From assembly GCA_922989275.2 (NCBI GenBank), contig OV277858.1, forward strand, positions 14,653,727-14,717,726: 64,000 nucleotides of DNA, in the 5' to 3' direction. Source of the stretch: Gari tellinella (lineage: Eukaryota > Mollusca > Bivalvia > Cardiida > Psammobiidae). The notes beneath the pieces were generated by a model. It was not told where the DNA came from. It did no database searches and saw nothing but the letters and a program-made list of their open reading frames with translations. The number at the start of each line of letters is the position of its first letter. Within the stretch, counting starts at the first letter, position 1. Shown here piece after piece: positions 36,101 through 44,310 of the stretch. Made by a program: the position numbers and the translations under genes.

Positions 36101-39100
36101 TAGAGGTTATGTAAATACTTAATAGGCTGAATTTAACATTGGTCATAACTTTTGAACTTAGTAACATGTGATAGAAACTTCATAGTCGGTATGTGTATTC
36201 GTCTGATAAAGCTCTTGATTTCAATACAAGTTTGGTCATGTCTGTCAGAGTCATAAGAGGTTATGGTAAAGTCAGGCATAGTATTGACTTCAAACTTCAT
36301 ATACAGACATATCTCATTGACCAGGAGTGCAGTGTATAAGAACCGTTACTCCGTCATCAGTATTTTTATTGTTTGTTGTTATATTTTATCGAATGTAGTC
36401 TTGTCTGGAACATAATAATTTGCCAAAGTATAAGAGTTATTGACTTAAAACTTAATATACAGATTATGTATATATCATTGTCTAGGAGTGCCATCCTCAA
36501 GAACTGTTACTCTGTCATCAGTATTTTTAGCTCACCTGGCACTCCGTCCACAATTGCTTGTTAACATTTAAGGTAAATGGCCACACATTTCATTGGATCT
36601 TCATGAAACTTTATAACAATGTTTATCTTAATGAAATCTAGATCAAGTGCGAATGAGGGTCATGTCCGGTTAAAAACTAGGTCAAATCAAAGAAAAACCT
36701 TGTTAACACTCTAAGGACTACACATTTCATTTGGTATTCATGATAATTAGTTTTAATGTTTGTCTTGAAAAATGTAGGTCAAGTTCGAATGTGGGTCATG
36801 TCCAGTCAAAACTAGGTCAGCATGTCAAATCATAGTAAAAACCTTGTTACACTCTAGAGGCTACAAATCTCATTGTATCTAAATGAATTTTTTTAAATGT
36901 TCACCTCATTTATATCAAGGTCAAGTTTGAATGTGGGTCATGGCCAGTTAAAAACTAGGTCACTAGGTCAAATCATAGGAAAACCTTATGAACAGTCTCT
37001 AGAGGCTACAAATCTAATTGGATTTAAATGCAACTAGGGTATAATGTGTGCCTAATTGATATCTATGTCAAGTTTGAATGCGGGTCAGTTCGGGTCTAAC
37101 ACAGGTCATTAGCCACTAGGGCAATTCATAGGAAAACCTTGTTAACACTTTAGAGGCTACAAAACTCATCCAATCTCCATGACACTTACTTAAAATGTTT
37201 GCCTCATTTATAGCTAGGTCAATTTCCAACATGGGTCAGATCTGGTCAAACACTCAGTCACTAGGTCAAATAATTGGAAAACCTTACTCATACCCTAGAG
37301 GCTACAAAACTTATCCGATCTTCATGACACTTGGTAAGAATGTTTGCCCAATTGATATCCAGGTCAAGTGTTAATGTGGGTCATGTCTGGTCAAAAACTA
37401 GGTTACTCTAGGTCAAATCATAGAAAAACTTTGTTAACACTCTAGAGGCTACAAGTCTCAATGGCTTTAAATGCAAAAAAAAAGAATGTTTGCCTAATTA
37501 ATAATATGGGTCATGTCAGGTCAAAACTAGGTCACTAGGTCAAATCAAAACCAGTGTTAACTCAGATCTGAATGATGCTTGCCTACATCAAATCAATGTC
37601 AAAATCAAATGAGGGTAGTGTCTGGTCAAAAACTAGGTTACTAGGTCAACTCATAGAAACATCTTGTTAACATTCTATTGTTGATTGTGGGTCATGTCTA
37701 GTCATACATAATCTAGGTGGGGGGCCTCCGTTGCCTAGCGGTAGTCACTGTGACTTACATCACTAAGCTCCTCACCGCTGTGAGTTCGAATCCCGGTAGG
37801 ATCGTTCGGATTTTTCATGTGGGGAAGCCTTCCAGCTGGCTTGCGGAAGGTCGGTGGTTCTACCCAGTTGCCGATGTGTGCCTATTACAGTGCATAAAGG
37901 GCTTCTGGGGTCTTCTTCCACCTGTGATTAGCTGGACGTTGCGATATGACTGAAAAACTGTTGAAAGCGACGTAAAATCTAAACAAACAAACAAACAAAC
38001 ATAATCTAGGTCACTATAGGTCAAGTTTTACATGGTGTATCAGGCGAGCGATTTAGGGTCAATGTGTCCCTTGTTGGAATTACTTCCCTTTGTTGTTATA
38101 TTTTATCCAAATTAGGCTAGAAGTTATTGCATTTTGTTATAGTTAGAGAGCACATTTAGTGCACACAACAATTTTATCCTGAAACATTTACCTCTTGTGA
38201 CAAAACCCTACTGGGGGATTGAATCACCATTTCTGATTGGTCTAGTTTTCCAGCTCATCCAGTGGCCTTAACTCTGTAATTCTTTGGAAGAGTGGAATGA
38301 AGATTTGGGTCGTGAAAATTAACACTTCTTTTTTAATTATGCATATACAAAGTTTTATATGAATTGGTAAAGAAATGTAGCATTGGTTTGGATCCAAAAA
38401 TGTACAAGTCCCATCAGTGGCCATAACTTTACCTATCTTAAAACAACTCTCTTGAAAAATATCATGTCATGCACATCTACACTTCATGTTAAATGCATAT
38501 GCAAAGTTTGATGTCAATCGGTAAAGAAATGTAGAAGTCATTTGCATCAAAGCTTTTATCAGTAAGAAAGGGTCATAAAGTAGCTGTTTGTCCTTGATTG
38601 GTAGAAAAAACTTCCCAAAACAACCATGTGATACTCCCTCATTTCTCTGGTGAGCTCTTCAGGACCCTTTTGTTGATCTTTTTATGCCCCCGGCATATGC
38701 AGAGGCATATAGTAATTGTCCATCCATGCGTGTGTGCGTCCGTAACAAGGTTAAGTAGATGTTACCGTTTCGTCTAGCATCAACACCGCTTACTCAAATA
38801 CTTTGACACTTATACAGTTATTGCTTTGGACCATTCCCTATCCACCAATATCAACAAACCATGATTTTGACATTGACCTTGACCTTATTTGTACTTAGAA
38901 TATTTAGATAGGCTATTTCTTGGAAAACTAGATTTTACCATTTCATCTAGCATCAACACAACTGACTACAATGTGTTGATACTTATACGGATATTACCTT
39001 GGATCACTACCAATCCACCCATATCACCCAACCTTGATTTTGACCGTGACCTTGACTTAATTTGAACTTAGAATATTTTAAATAGGCTCTTTCTCAGTTA

Positions 39101-39938
39101 ACTAGATTTTTCCGTTTCATCTAGCATCAACACTGCCTAGTACAATGCTTTTGTACTTATACAGTTATTGACATGGACTATTACCAACTCACCAAGAATA
39201 TCCAAACTCAGTTTGATCTTGACCGTGACCTAATTTTGACTTAGAAAAGATTTAGAATATTAATATTGTCAAGGATGCCACCGGGGGCATAAGTGTTTAT
39301 TGAACGTGCAGTCTTGTTTCCATTTGTTATATGCTCAGATGGGATATAGGCTCTAGGTGACCATTTTGGCTGTAAAATTTGATATTAATCCAGAGTCATG
39401 ATGGCCCATATGGGACATAGTATTGTATGGTGAAATTTATCATATTTTATGCAATGTGTCACAAATACCTGGAGCCCGTTTCAGAAAACTTCGAACAACA
39501 AAAACGATTGTAAGTCTAAACTTTAAATGCATTTAATATCTGATTTCTCCATCTAATCAAGCCTTGTGACTAAAAAAACGACTCCAAACCGATGTCACAA
39601 GACAGCATTAGATGGAGAAATAGATAATAGTTGAGCATTTTATAATCTGACTTATGACAACATTTGTCGTATGAAGTTTTATGAAACGGGCCCCTGGTTG
39701 CTAAATGTCTGATTTCTTTTAGAACTTTTGTGTAAAATGTAAGTTCGTTTTCTGTTTTTAAGGCAAAGACCAGATAATGGAATATCTGAAAAGGTGCAAG
39801 CCACAGTCACTGTTAGCTTTTTGGAAACCCCAGCAGTATGTGAAAGCAAGAACAAAGCTTTTCAATGAAAGGAAAACACTGAGAACAGAAGCCAGAGCAA
39901 CATTAAAGAGAATTACAGTGAACAAAACATGTTTCTGA
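27154..39938 (+). CDS. Candidate five-exon gene, 129-aa protein, unrecognised
   Basis: Exons 27154-27177, 30948-30986, 34550-34608, 35799-35890 and 39763-39938 total 390 bases: 129 codons plus TGA. Every junction is GT-AG and the phases agree (0, 0, 2, 1). The protein starts MAIYGKRM, continues IKASLDLDTTNVK, then HDKKLCMIMGTAIISDGGM, then LEDHVTQWGKKEKAQAILI, and ends LKRITVNKTCF. The C-terminal 58 residues are rich in Lys and Arg and probably helical. I see no signal peptide, membrane segment or known motif, so I propose no function; a nucleic-acid-associated role is only a guess from charge. Two acceptors are weak points: exon 3 has a better polypyrimidine acceptor 10 bases upstream (start 34540) and exon 4 one 16 bases upstream (start 35783), but both break the frame as modelled. 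An extra exon could resolve this. Introns are full of repeats. AATAAA at 40584-40589 is a distant polyadenylation candidate. Confidence 0.55.
27539..27599. repeat. 27-bp-arm palindrome, CTAGGGGTACGTGACC ends
   Basis: CTAGGGGTACGTGACCGTACC on the left faces GGTACGGTCACGTACCCCTAG on the right (each shown in part), with one mismatch in 27 and a 7-base loop. A third half copy, GACTAGGGGTACGTGAGTC, follows at 27617-27635. It lies in intron 1 of the candidate gene. Confidence 0.9.
28060..28340. repeat. CCGGT-rich GC island, first block
   Basis: Dense CCGG, CCGGT and CCCGG words in an otherwise AT-rich intron. The 105-codon open frame here is low-complexity (Pro/Gly-rich) and comes from the repeated words. 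It is not a convincing gene. Confidence 0.6.
28685..28985. repeat. CCGGT-rich GC island, second block
   Basis: The same vocabulary as the first block (CACCCCGGTTGTTCAGG, GTACCGGTGACCCCCGGTTG, GCCGGTGG), open in several frames on both strands. It is probably a second piece of the same degenerate GC-rich repeat. Confidence 0.6.
29285..30620 (+). repeat. Tandem array, 8 units of about 167 bp
   Basis: Each unit carries GGCTTGTCCGGAGCATAACT, AGCTATTGACTTCAAACTTC, ATACAGATAGATCTCATTGA, GGAGTGCAGTGCGCAAGAAC and GGAGTTATTGCCCTTTGTT. A related partial block lies at 36260-36535. It sits in intron 1 of the candidate gene and ends about 330 bases before exon 2. Confidence 0.95.
30783..30877. repeat. Foldback, TTAAAGCAGGCTGAAAGTAAAG arms
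   Basis: GCTTAAAGCAGGCTGAAAGT and AAGCAGAATGC on the left face GCGTTCTGCTTTACTTTAAAC and CTGCC on the right. Half-hairpins of the same wording occur near 31030, 55885, 58140 and 19088. Confidence 0.8.
30948..30986 (+). CDS. Exon 2 of candidate gene
   Basis: The acceptor CATCCTTTTTGTTGCAG is textbook and the donor is AAG-GTGAAT. The 39 bases are open only in phase 0 (IKASLDLDTTNVK); the other two frames contain stops. That matches the phase left by exon 1. Confidence 0.55.
31323..31461. repeat. Foldback, about 65-bp arms, ends TACACGG
   Basis: GGCAGGGTG, TTGTATGACGGTTTTGGATT and CC on the left face GGAATCCAAAACGGTCATAC and CACCCTGCC on the right. The centre is near GAACGCGA (about 31393) and the outer ends are TTACACGG / CCGTGTAA. 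A MITE-like element in intron 2. Confidence 0.85.
31740..32995 (+). repeat. Diverged array beginning CTCAAGGTGAGCTA
   Basis: About three and a half units of about 300 bases repeat AAAAAATCTTCTTGTC, TAGATATTTGGCACATAGCA, TACAGGTCCTCTATCAAGTT, CAAATTATGCCCCTGGGGTC and CATATCTAGGTCACAGGAGC. The block ends with CTCAGGTGAGCGAAATATGC and CCCATGGGGCTCTTG. It lies in intron 2. Confidence 0.85.
31957..31997. promoter_or_regulatory. Two perfect RFX X-box palindromes
   Basis: TGGTTGCCATGGCAACCA occurs at 31957-31974 and again at 31980-31997. The core GTTGCCATGGCAAC is the symmetric form of the X-box bound by RFX transcription factors. The sites lie within a repeat in intron 2. The sequence match is exact; binding and function are not shown. 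Confidence 0.5.
33249..33712 (+). repeat. 43-bp minisatellite, about 11 units
   Basis: The unit is AACCCCCCAACATCCTAACC followed by AAATATATGTTGGTGTCTACTT. Units are nearly identical, with one expanded C run at about 33466-33477. GTCTACTTAAAACCC words also occur around 43010 and 43200, so the minisatellite may have grown from that repeat family. Confidence 0.95.
33885..34075 (-). mobile_element. Truncated inverted copy of the 35042 element
   Basis: AAACGATGGAAAATATGTAA through GACTGGTCATATTTTT to GCACCATCTGGTTGCGAGT is the reverse complement of 35042-35225 with moderate divergence. Only one terminus is present. Confidence 0.75.
34550..34608 (+). CDS. Exon 3 of candidate gene
   Basis: The donor ATGAG-GTAAGT matches consensus. 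Only one frame is open (HDKKLCMIMGTAIISDGGM). The stronger acceptor CTATTTTAG would start the exon at 34540 and add 10 bases, which breaks phase with exon 2 unless another exon lies between. Start 34550, using the AAAG acceptor, keeps the frame. Confidence 0.55.
34610..35037 (+). repeat. Diverged 155-bp repeat units, interrupted
   Basis: Units contain CTACAAATCTCATTGGATCT-like words, AACTTGGTAAAAATGTTT, ATATCTAGGTC and GGTCAAAAAC. The array continues at 35582-35740, so the element at 35042-35577 inserted into it. Confidence 0.8.
35042..35577. mobile_element. TTAA-flanked inverted-repeat element, 536 bp
   Basis: TTAA (35038-35041) precedes AGGGATTCGCAACCGGATGGTG. CACCATCTGGTTGCGAGTCGCT precedes TTAA (35578-35581). 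The roughly 22-base termini match with few mismatches. Removing the insert and one TTAA restores the surrounding repeat (TTGATCTTAATGAAACTT), which gives an empty-site argument from the array itself. A TA duplication with longer termini is an alternative. It lies in intron 3 and carries a tRNA-like module at 35355-35443. Confidence 0.8.
35355..35443 (+). pseudogene. tRNA-like module (long variable arm style)
   Basis: TGGTCCATTGGTCTAAGCGG is an A-box/D-arm word in the style of tRNA-Ser or tRNA-Leu, and GGGTTCGAATCCCACC is a clear B box and T arm. The middle does not form a good anticodon arm. A T-rich stretch follows. It is probably a SINE-like remnant inside the TTAA element. Confidence 0.55.
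35799..35890 (+). CDS. Exon 4 of candidate gene
   Basis: The frame LEDHVTQWGKKEKAQAILI then DPFYAAHHIFL is open and has ordinary coding composition. The acceptor GATGATTTCAG at 35788-35798 keeps phase with exon 3. The one ending at 35782 would not. The donor is TTGT-GTAAAC. Confidence 0.55.
36260..36535 (+). repeat. Partial copies of the 167-bp array
   Basis: Two diverged units share ATTGACTTCAAACTTCATAT, TCATTGACCAGGAGTGCAGT and AAGAACCGTTACTC with 29285-30620. They lie in intron 4. Confidence 0.85.
36540..37705 (+). repeat. Tandem array, about 155-bp units with AGGTCA words
   Basis: About seven units contain GTTAACACTCTAGAGGCTAC, AATGTGGGTCATGTC, GGTCAAAAACTAGG and TAGGTCACTAGGTCAAATC. 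The array resumes at 37999 after the SINE and relates to 34610-35740. Confidence 0.9.
37719..37998 (+). mobile_element. tRNA-derived SINE with exact 13-bp TSD
   Basis: The tRNA-like head (CCTCCGTTGCCTAGCGGTAG, then GTGAGTTCGAATCCCGG) is followed by a central domain (TTCATGTGGGGAAGCC, GCTTGCGGAAGGTCGGTGG), a 3' domain (CGATATGACTGAAAAACTGT) and a tail of AAAC repeats. The 13-base target duplication ACATAATCTAGGT lies at 37706-37718 and 37999-38011, which shows target-primed insertion in plus orientation. The 78-codon open frame inside it is not a gene. It lies in intron 4. Confidence 0.95.
38686..39305 (+). mobile_element. TTATGCCCCCGG element, copy a
   Basis: It starts TTATGCCCCCGGCAT and ends GATGCCACCGGGGGCATAA, an imperfect terminal inverted repeat. 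The inside holds two to three subrepeats of about 190 bases with ACCGTTTCGTCTAGCATCAA, TACTTATACAGTTATTGC and TGACCTTGACC. No coding frame was found. Further copies lie at 40200, 41159 and 42350. Confidence 0.85.
39471..39702. mobile_element. Foldback MITE, ends GGGCCCGTTTCA
   Basis: The left end GGAGCCCGTTTCAGAAAACT faces the right end AGTTTTATGAAACGGGCCCC. Inner arms ATTTCTCCATCTAATC and ATTAGATGGAGAAAT pair, and the centre is near CGACTCC (about 39582). It ends about 60 bases before the acceptor of exon 5 of the candidate gene. A related copy is at 5205-5424. Confidence 0.85.
39763..39938 (+). CDS. Exon 5 (terminal) of candidate gene
   Basis: The acceptor TTCTGTTTTTAAG is good. The exon encodes KDQIMEYLKRCKPQSLLAFW, then QQYVKARTKLFNERKTLRTE, ending NKTCF and TGA at 39936-39938. 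This is the longest and most protein-like exon of the model. The minus-strand open frame across 39758-40024 is its antisense shadow. Confidence 0.65.
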
Positions 39939-40199
39939 AGGGTGCGTGTGTGTGTGGGGAACACAAAGAGCATGCTGCTTGACACTTTTACAAGGATTGT
40001 TTCATAACTAACAAACTTGAACAATAACTTGGATATAATAAGTGTGACATATCAGTGAAAAGGACAATTATTTACTATTGTATAATGCACGATAAGATCA
40101 CAATACTTGATAAATCACAATACTAACCTAAATTACCCCTTTCAAGAGCACTTGAACATAGCACTTTTCGTACATTTTGCAATAAGTTCTCAAAAAGTA

Positions 40200-40450
40200 C
40201 ATTTTGTTAAATTTGACTGACGACAATGCTTACAGTTGTTGCGTTGGACCAATACCAATCAACTCATACTACCAAACGTTGATTTAACCTTGACCTAATT
40301 TGGGCTTTAAATATCTTAAATGGGCTATTTCTTAGTTAACTAGACTTTACTGTTTCGTCTAGTATCAACACTATTTACTACAATCCTTGATACTTAAACA
40401 GTTATTGTCATGGACTCAAAAAGTTTCAGAAGGGGACATAAGAGTTCATG
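40200..40450 (+). mobile_element. TTATGCCCCCGG element, 3' fragment (copy d)
   Basis: It retains the subrepeat words (ACTGTTTCGTCTAGTATCAA, CTTGACCTAATTTGG, TGGGCTATTTC) and a decayed end AGGGGACATAAGAG. The 5' terminus is absent. It lies just downstream of the candidate gene's stop codon and could be in its 3' UTR. Confidence 0.75.
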
Positions 40451-41158
40451 GAAACACCCATGATAATATATTCTCAGAGCAAGTATAGCTATATTGTTGA
40501 TATTTTACAAAATGATAATATCTCAAACAGTGTACCGTAGTTGGTGCATATTTGACAAACAAATTTATGGACTTGTTTAGAATAATAAAGTGGCTATAAT
40601 AGGGAAAGAATCGGGTCTCGCAGAGACCCACATGATTGAAAATGTGGAGATCGTGTGTTAGAAATTGTCATGTGGGCAGCTAGCCAGTTACCTGGAAGGG
40701 AGTCCTCTGTCGTTGACAATACACCCACCTCTGCACGTTAATAGAAAATCTGATGTTGATATACTTGTATCAAAGTTTATTAAAACACAAATTACCAGTA
40801 CCCTGGAGTGGGGGTCATCTGGGTAAATGTTGTGACTTATCAAGTTAATTTGTCTTCAAAACTATATGGGACAATGTATTTATTATCGGTGAATATCATC
40901 ATGTTAATTTGCAAAAGTGATATTCAATGCCATCGTGGTTGTCATCTGTTGCTTGTTTCAATATATTGTCTACAGAAGTATTACAATACTTGTTGTTTTC
41001 TAAACCTTCTCTTACTGAATATTCATGTAAAAATCTGACCCGCAATGAACATCATCATCTGAGCTAGCTTATCATCTATTAACACATTCAAAATTTACAG
41101 TGTATTTGTCAAGATCACACTTGTCGTGTTCAAACTGTAATCTGCCCGTCTGCTCGGT
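40451..41158. other. Noncoding stretch downstream of candidate gene
   Basis: AATAAA at 40584-40589 could serve the upstream gene. GGGTCTCGCAGAGACCC at about 40614-40630 is a short palindrome. The frame at 40808-41038 (76 codons) shows no recognisable motif. Confidence 0.35.
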
Positions 41159-41755
41159 TTTTATGCCTCCGGCATCGACAGATGCGGAGGCATATAGTAA
41201 TCGTCATATCCGTCAGTCCGTCCGTCTGTGTGTCCGTAACAAGGTTAAGTAGAATTTACCGTTTCGTCTAGCATCAACACCGCTTACCCAAATGCTTGGA
41301 TACTTATACAGTTGTTGCATTGGATCATTCCCTATCCACCAATATCACCAAACTTTGATCTTGACCTTGATCTTGACCTAATTTGGACTTAGAATATTTT
41401 GAATAGGCTATTTCCTGGTTAACTAGAATATACCGTTTCGTCTAGCATCAACACATCTGACTACAATGCTTTGATACTTATACAGTTGTTGTATTTGACC
41501 ATTCCCTATCCACCAAACTTTGATTTTGACCTTGACCTTGACCTAATTTGGACTTAGAATATTTTAAATAGGCTATTTCCGGGTTAACTAGACTTTACCG
41601 TTTCGTCTAGCATCAACACTGTTTACTACAATGCTTCGATACTTATACAGTTATTGCTTTGGACCATTACCAACTCACCAATAATACCCAAGCTCAGTTT
41701 GACCTTGACCTAATTTGGATGCCACCGGGGGCATAAGCGTTTATTGAACGTCCAG
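41159..41755 (+). mobile_element. TTATGCCCCCGG-type element, copy b
   Basis: It starts TTATGCCTCCGGCATCGACA and ends GATGCCACCGGGGGCATAAG. Three internal subrepeats occur. It carries runs such as TTGACCTTGACCTTGACC. The layout matches copy a. Confidence 0.9.
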
Positions 41756-41765
41756 TCTTGTTTTT

Positions 41766-42349
41766 TTATACGCCCACCTCAAGAAGTGGTCGTATATTGG
41801 CATGGCCCTGTCTGTCCGTCCGTGAATAAGTTTGTTCGTTTGTCTGTTCTTCTGTCAAGATTTTGTTTGTCCTCAGTTTTTCCAGAAAACTATTGAACGG
41901 ATATTAATGAAACTTCACACAAATGGTATATGCATAACTATCTGAATGTGAGTCGAGTTGAGGTTAATTCAATGTTTCGTTACAGAGTTATCTGCCTTTG
42001 ATGTACTTAAATATGCTATAATAAGCTTGTCCTGACTATTTGATGGATGTTGATGAAACGTCACACAAATGTTAAAGTGATCAAGATATGAAGATGAGGG
42101 AAATTTTAGAATAATTTGATTTGTTGTTACATAGATATCTGACCTTGATGTACTAAAATATGCTATAAAAGGCTTATTTGACAGTGTTAACACACTAAGC
42201 AACTACAGTTTTGAATGGACTTTGATAATATTTACCCACAGTATAATTATTGAAGTAAAAGTTCATGAAATGAATGATTATTATTGAAATCGGATCATTG
42301 TGTCAAGACTTATTTGCCCTTGGTGTACTCAGATATGCTAGAAAAGGTT
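41766..42349 (+). repeat. Repeat block starting ATACGCCCACCTCAAGAAG
   Basis: Three diverged subrepeats share GATGTACT, ATATGCTATAA, GGATATTAATGAAACTTCAC and ACACAAATG. It starts directly after element copy b and ends at copy c. The 77-codon minus frame at 41969-42202 lies on it. Confidence 0.65.
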
Positions 42350-42825
42350 TTTTATGCCCCCGGCATCTATAGATGCGGAGGCATATAGTAATCGTCCTGT
42401 CCGTCCTTCCGTCCGTCCGTAACAGGTTGAGTAGATTTTGCCATTTCGTCTAGCATCAACACCGCTTACTCAAATGCTTGGATACTTATACAGTTGTTGC
42501 CTTGGACCATTCCCTATCCACCAATATCACCCAACCTTGATTTTGACCTTGACCTAATTTGGACTTATATTAAATAAATAATATCTTTTAAATGGGATAT
42601 TTCTTGGTTAACTAGATTTTACCGTTTCGTCTAGCATCAGCATAACTGACTACAATTCTTTGGTACTTATACAGTTGTTTCCTTGGATCACTACCTATCC
42701 ACCCATATTGCCCAACCTTGATTTTTACCTTGACCTTGACCTAATTTGGACTTAGAAAAAATTCAGAATATATTGTCAAGGATGCCACCGGGGGCATAAG
42801 TGTTTATTGAACGCGCATTCTTGTT
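42350..42825 (+). mobile_element. TTATGCCCCCGG element, copy c
   Basis: It starts TTATGCCCCCGGCATCTATA and ends GATGCCACCGGGGGCATAAG. It has two internal subrepeats, one fewer than copy b. Confidence 0.9.
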
Positions 42826-42839
42826 TTTAGTAATGTTGG

Positions 42840-43322
42840 TCCTTTACCCCTCGACTACATCTGCCAGTGAATAATTTGAGAGAAAAACCATTGATAATAC
42901 ATTAATTTGAATTCAGAATGAATTTTTTTCCTTTTATGTTGTATACATATGAATCGGTCTCCTTAAACTAAAATCGGTCAACTTAAACTGGAATATATGT
43001 TGTGTCTACTTAAAACTCCCTAATAATTTGAGAGAAAACAATTGATACATTAATTTGAATAATTTGAGAGAAAAACCATTGATAATACATTAATTTGAAT
43101 TTAGAATAATTGTTTTCCATTTATGTTGTATATATATATATCAATCGGTCTCCTTAAACTAATATCGGTCACCTTAAACTCGAATATTATGTTGTGTCTA
43201 CTTAAAAAACCCAAATAATTTGATAGAAAAACCATTGTTAATACATTAATTTGAATAATTTGAGAGAAAAACCATTGATAATACATTAATTTGAATTTAG
43301 AATGAATTTATCCCTTTCATGT
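42840..43322 (+). repeat. Tandem AATTTGAGAGAAAAACCATT repeats
   Basis: Units of about 170 bases carry AATAATTTGAGAGAAAAACC, ATACATTAATTTGAAT, TCGGTCTCCTTAAACT and GTGTCTACTTAAAA. Diverged continuations lie at 43625-43765 and 44395-44560. Confidence 0.85.
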
Positions 43323-43333
43323 TGTATATATAT

Positions 43334-43613
43334 TTGATTTGATTTGTTTTTGATTTACGTCACTTTCAACAGTATTTCAGTCATATCGCGACGTCCAGCT
43401 AATTACAGGTGGAGGAAGACCCCAGAAGTTCTTTATGCACTGTTTCAGGCACAAATCAACAACTGGGTAGAACCACCGTCCTACCGCAAGCCAGCTGGAA
43501 GGCTTCCCCACATGAAAAATCCGAACGACCCTACTGGGATTCGAACTCACAGCGGCGAGGAGCTTAGTGATGTTAGTCACAGTGACTACACCACTAGGCC
43601 ACGGAGGCCCCCC
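43334..43613 (-). mobile_element. tRNA-derived SINE, second copy, 11-bp TSD
   Basis: The reverse complement matches the SINE at 37719-37998 from head to tail. Its tail reads (CAAAT)-like repeats on the minus strand. The target duplication TGTATATATAT lies at 43323-43333 and 43614-43624. The long open frames on both strands here are SINE artefacts. Confidence 0.95.
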
Positions 43614-43771
43614 TGTATATATATCTTTCGGTCTCCTTAAACTTATATTGGTCACCTTAAACTCAAATATATGTCGTGTTTACTTAAACCTCACAAATAA
43701 TTTGAGAGAAAAACCATTGTTAATACATATACATTAATTTGAATAATTTGAGAGAAAAACTATTGGTAAGT

Positions 43772-44310
43772 ATAGGTTAGACCATGGTTGCAAGCGAATA
43801 AACGATATAGTTCGAGGGGGCGTAGCCCCCGAGAACTATGTCGTTTATTCGCGCGCAACCATGGTCTAACCTATTTAGCACTGGCTTGGGCTCGAGGAAA
43901 ACAAGAGGACCCTTCGTTTCTGCTTTTTGTTTTAGACGAAAAAGTCATTTTATTTGTAATATTTTACTTAAATTGAAAGGTTATTTCAATGTGTAGTTTG
44001 AGACATTAAGCATGCTTAAACACCAACATAGATAATCGCTTATTGAAGCTCTATATGTAAGCACAATACATTATTAATTGCCTTTAAAGTTTAGGTCTCA
44101 CTGTACATAATATGACGTCATCAAGCGAGTGCAGTTCAGAGGATTGCTAGGGTTGTGACGTCAGATTGCCTTGAGATGACGGAAGTTTGGAATAAGTGAA
44201 CAGTGTGTTAGTTATTTCATGGTTTTGTAAAATCAACGATATATTCACAGGCTTTTGAGGCATCTGATTGGCCGAGAGCTCCAAGCCATGTGCTAAGTAG
44301 ATCTATTAAT
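43772..44310 (+). repeat. R4 repeat with 100-bp terminal palindrome
   Basis: The first 103 bases (43772-43874) form a near-perfect palindrome: ATAGGTTAGACCATGGTTGC on the left, GCAACCATGGTCTAACCTAT on the right, centre GGGGGCGTAGCCCCC. The remainder matches 20766-20975 and, inverted, 22481-22622. The 62-codon frame at 43788-43976 is not a gene. Confidence 0.9.

Noticed and set aside
37717..37953. 78-codon open frame
   Set aside because: It lies wholly inside a SINE with a tRNA-like head and exact target duplication.
43344..43655. Open frames of 92 and 98 codons on both strands
   Set aside because: Both are readings of the inverted SINE copy; the minus one matches the SINE frame at 37717.
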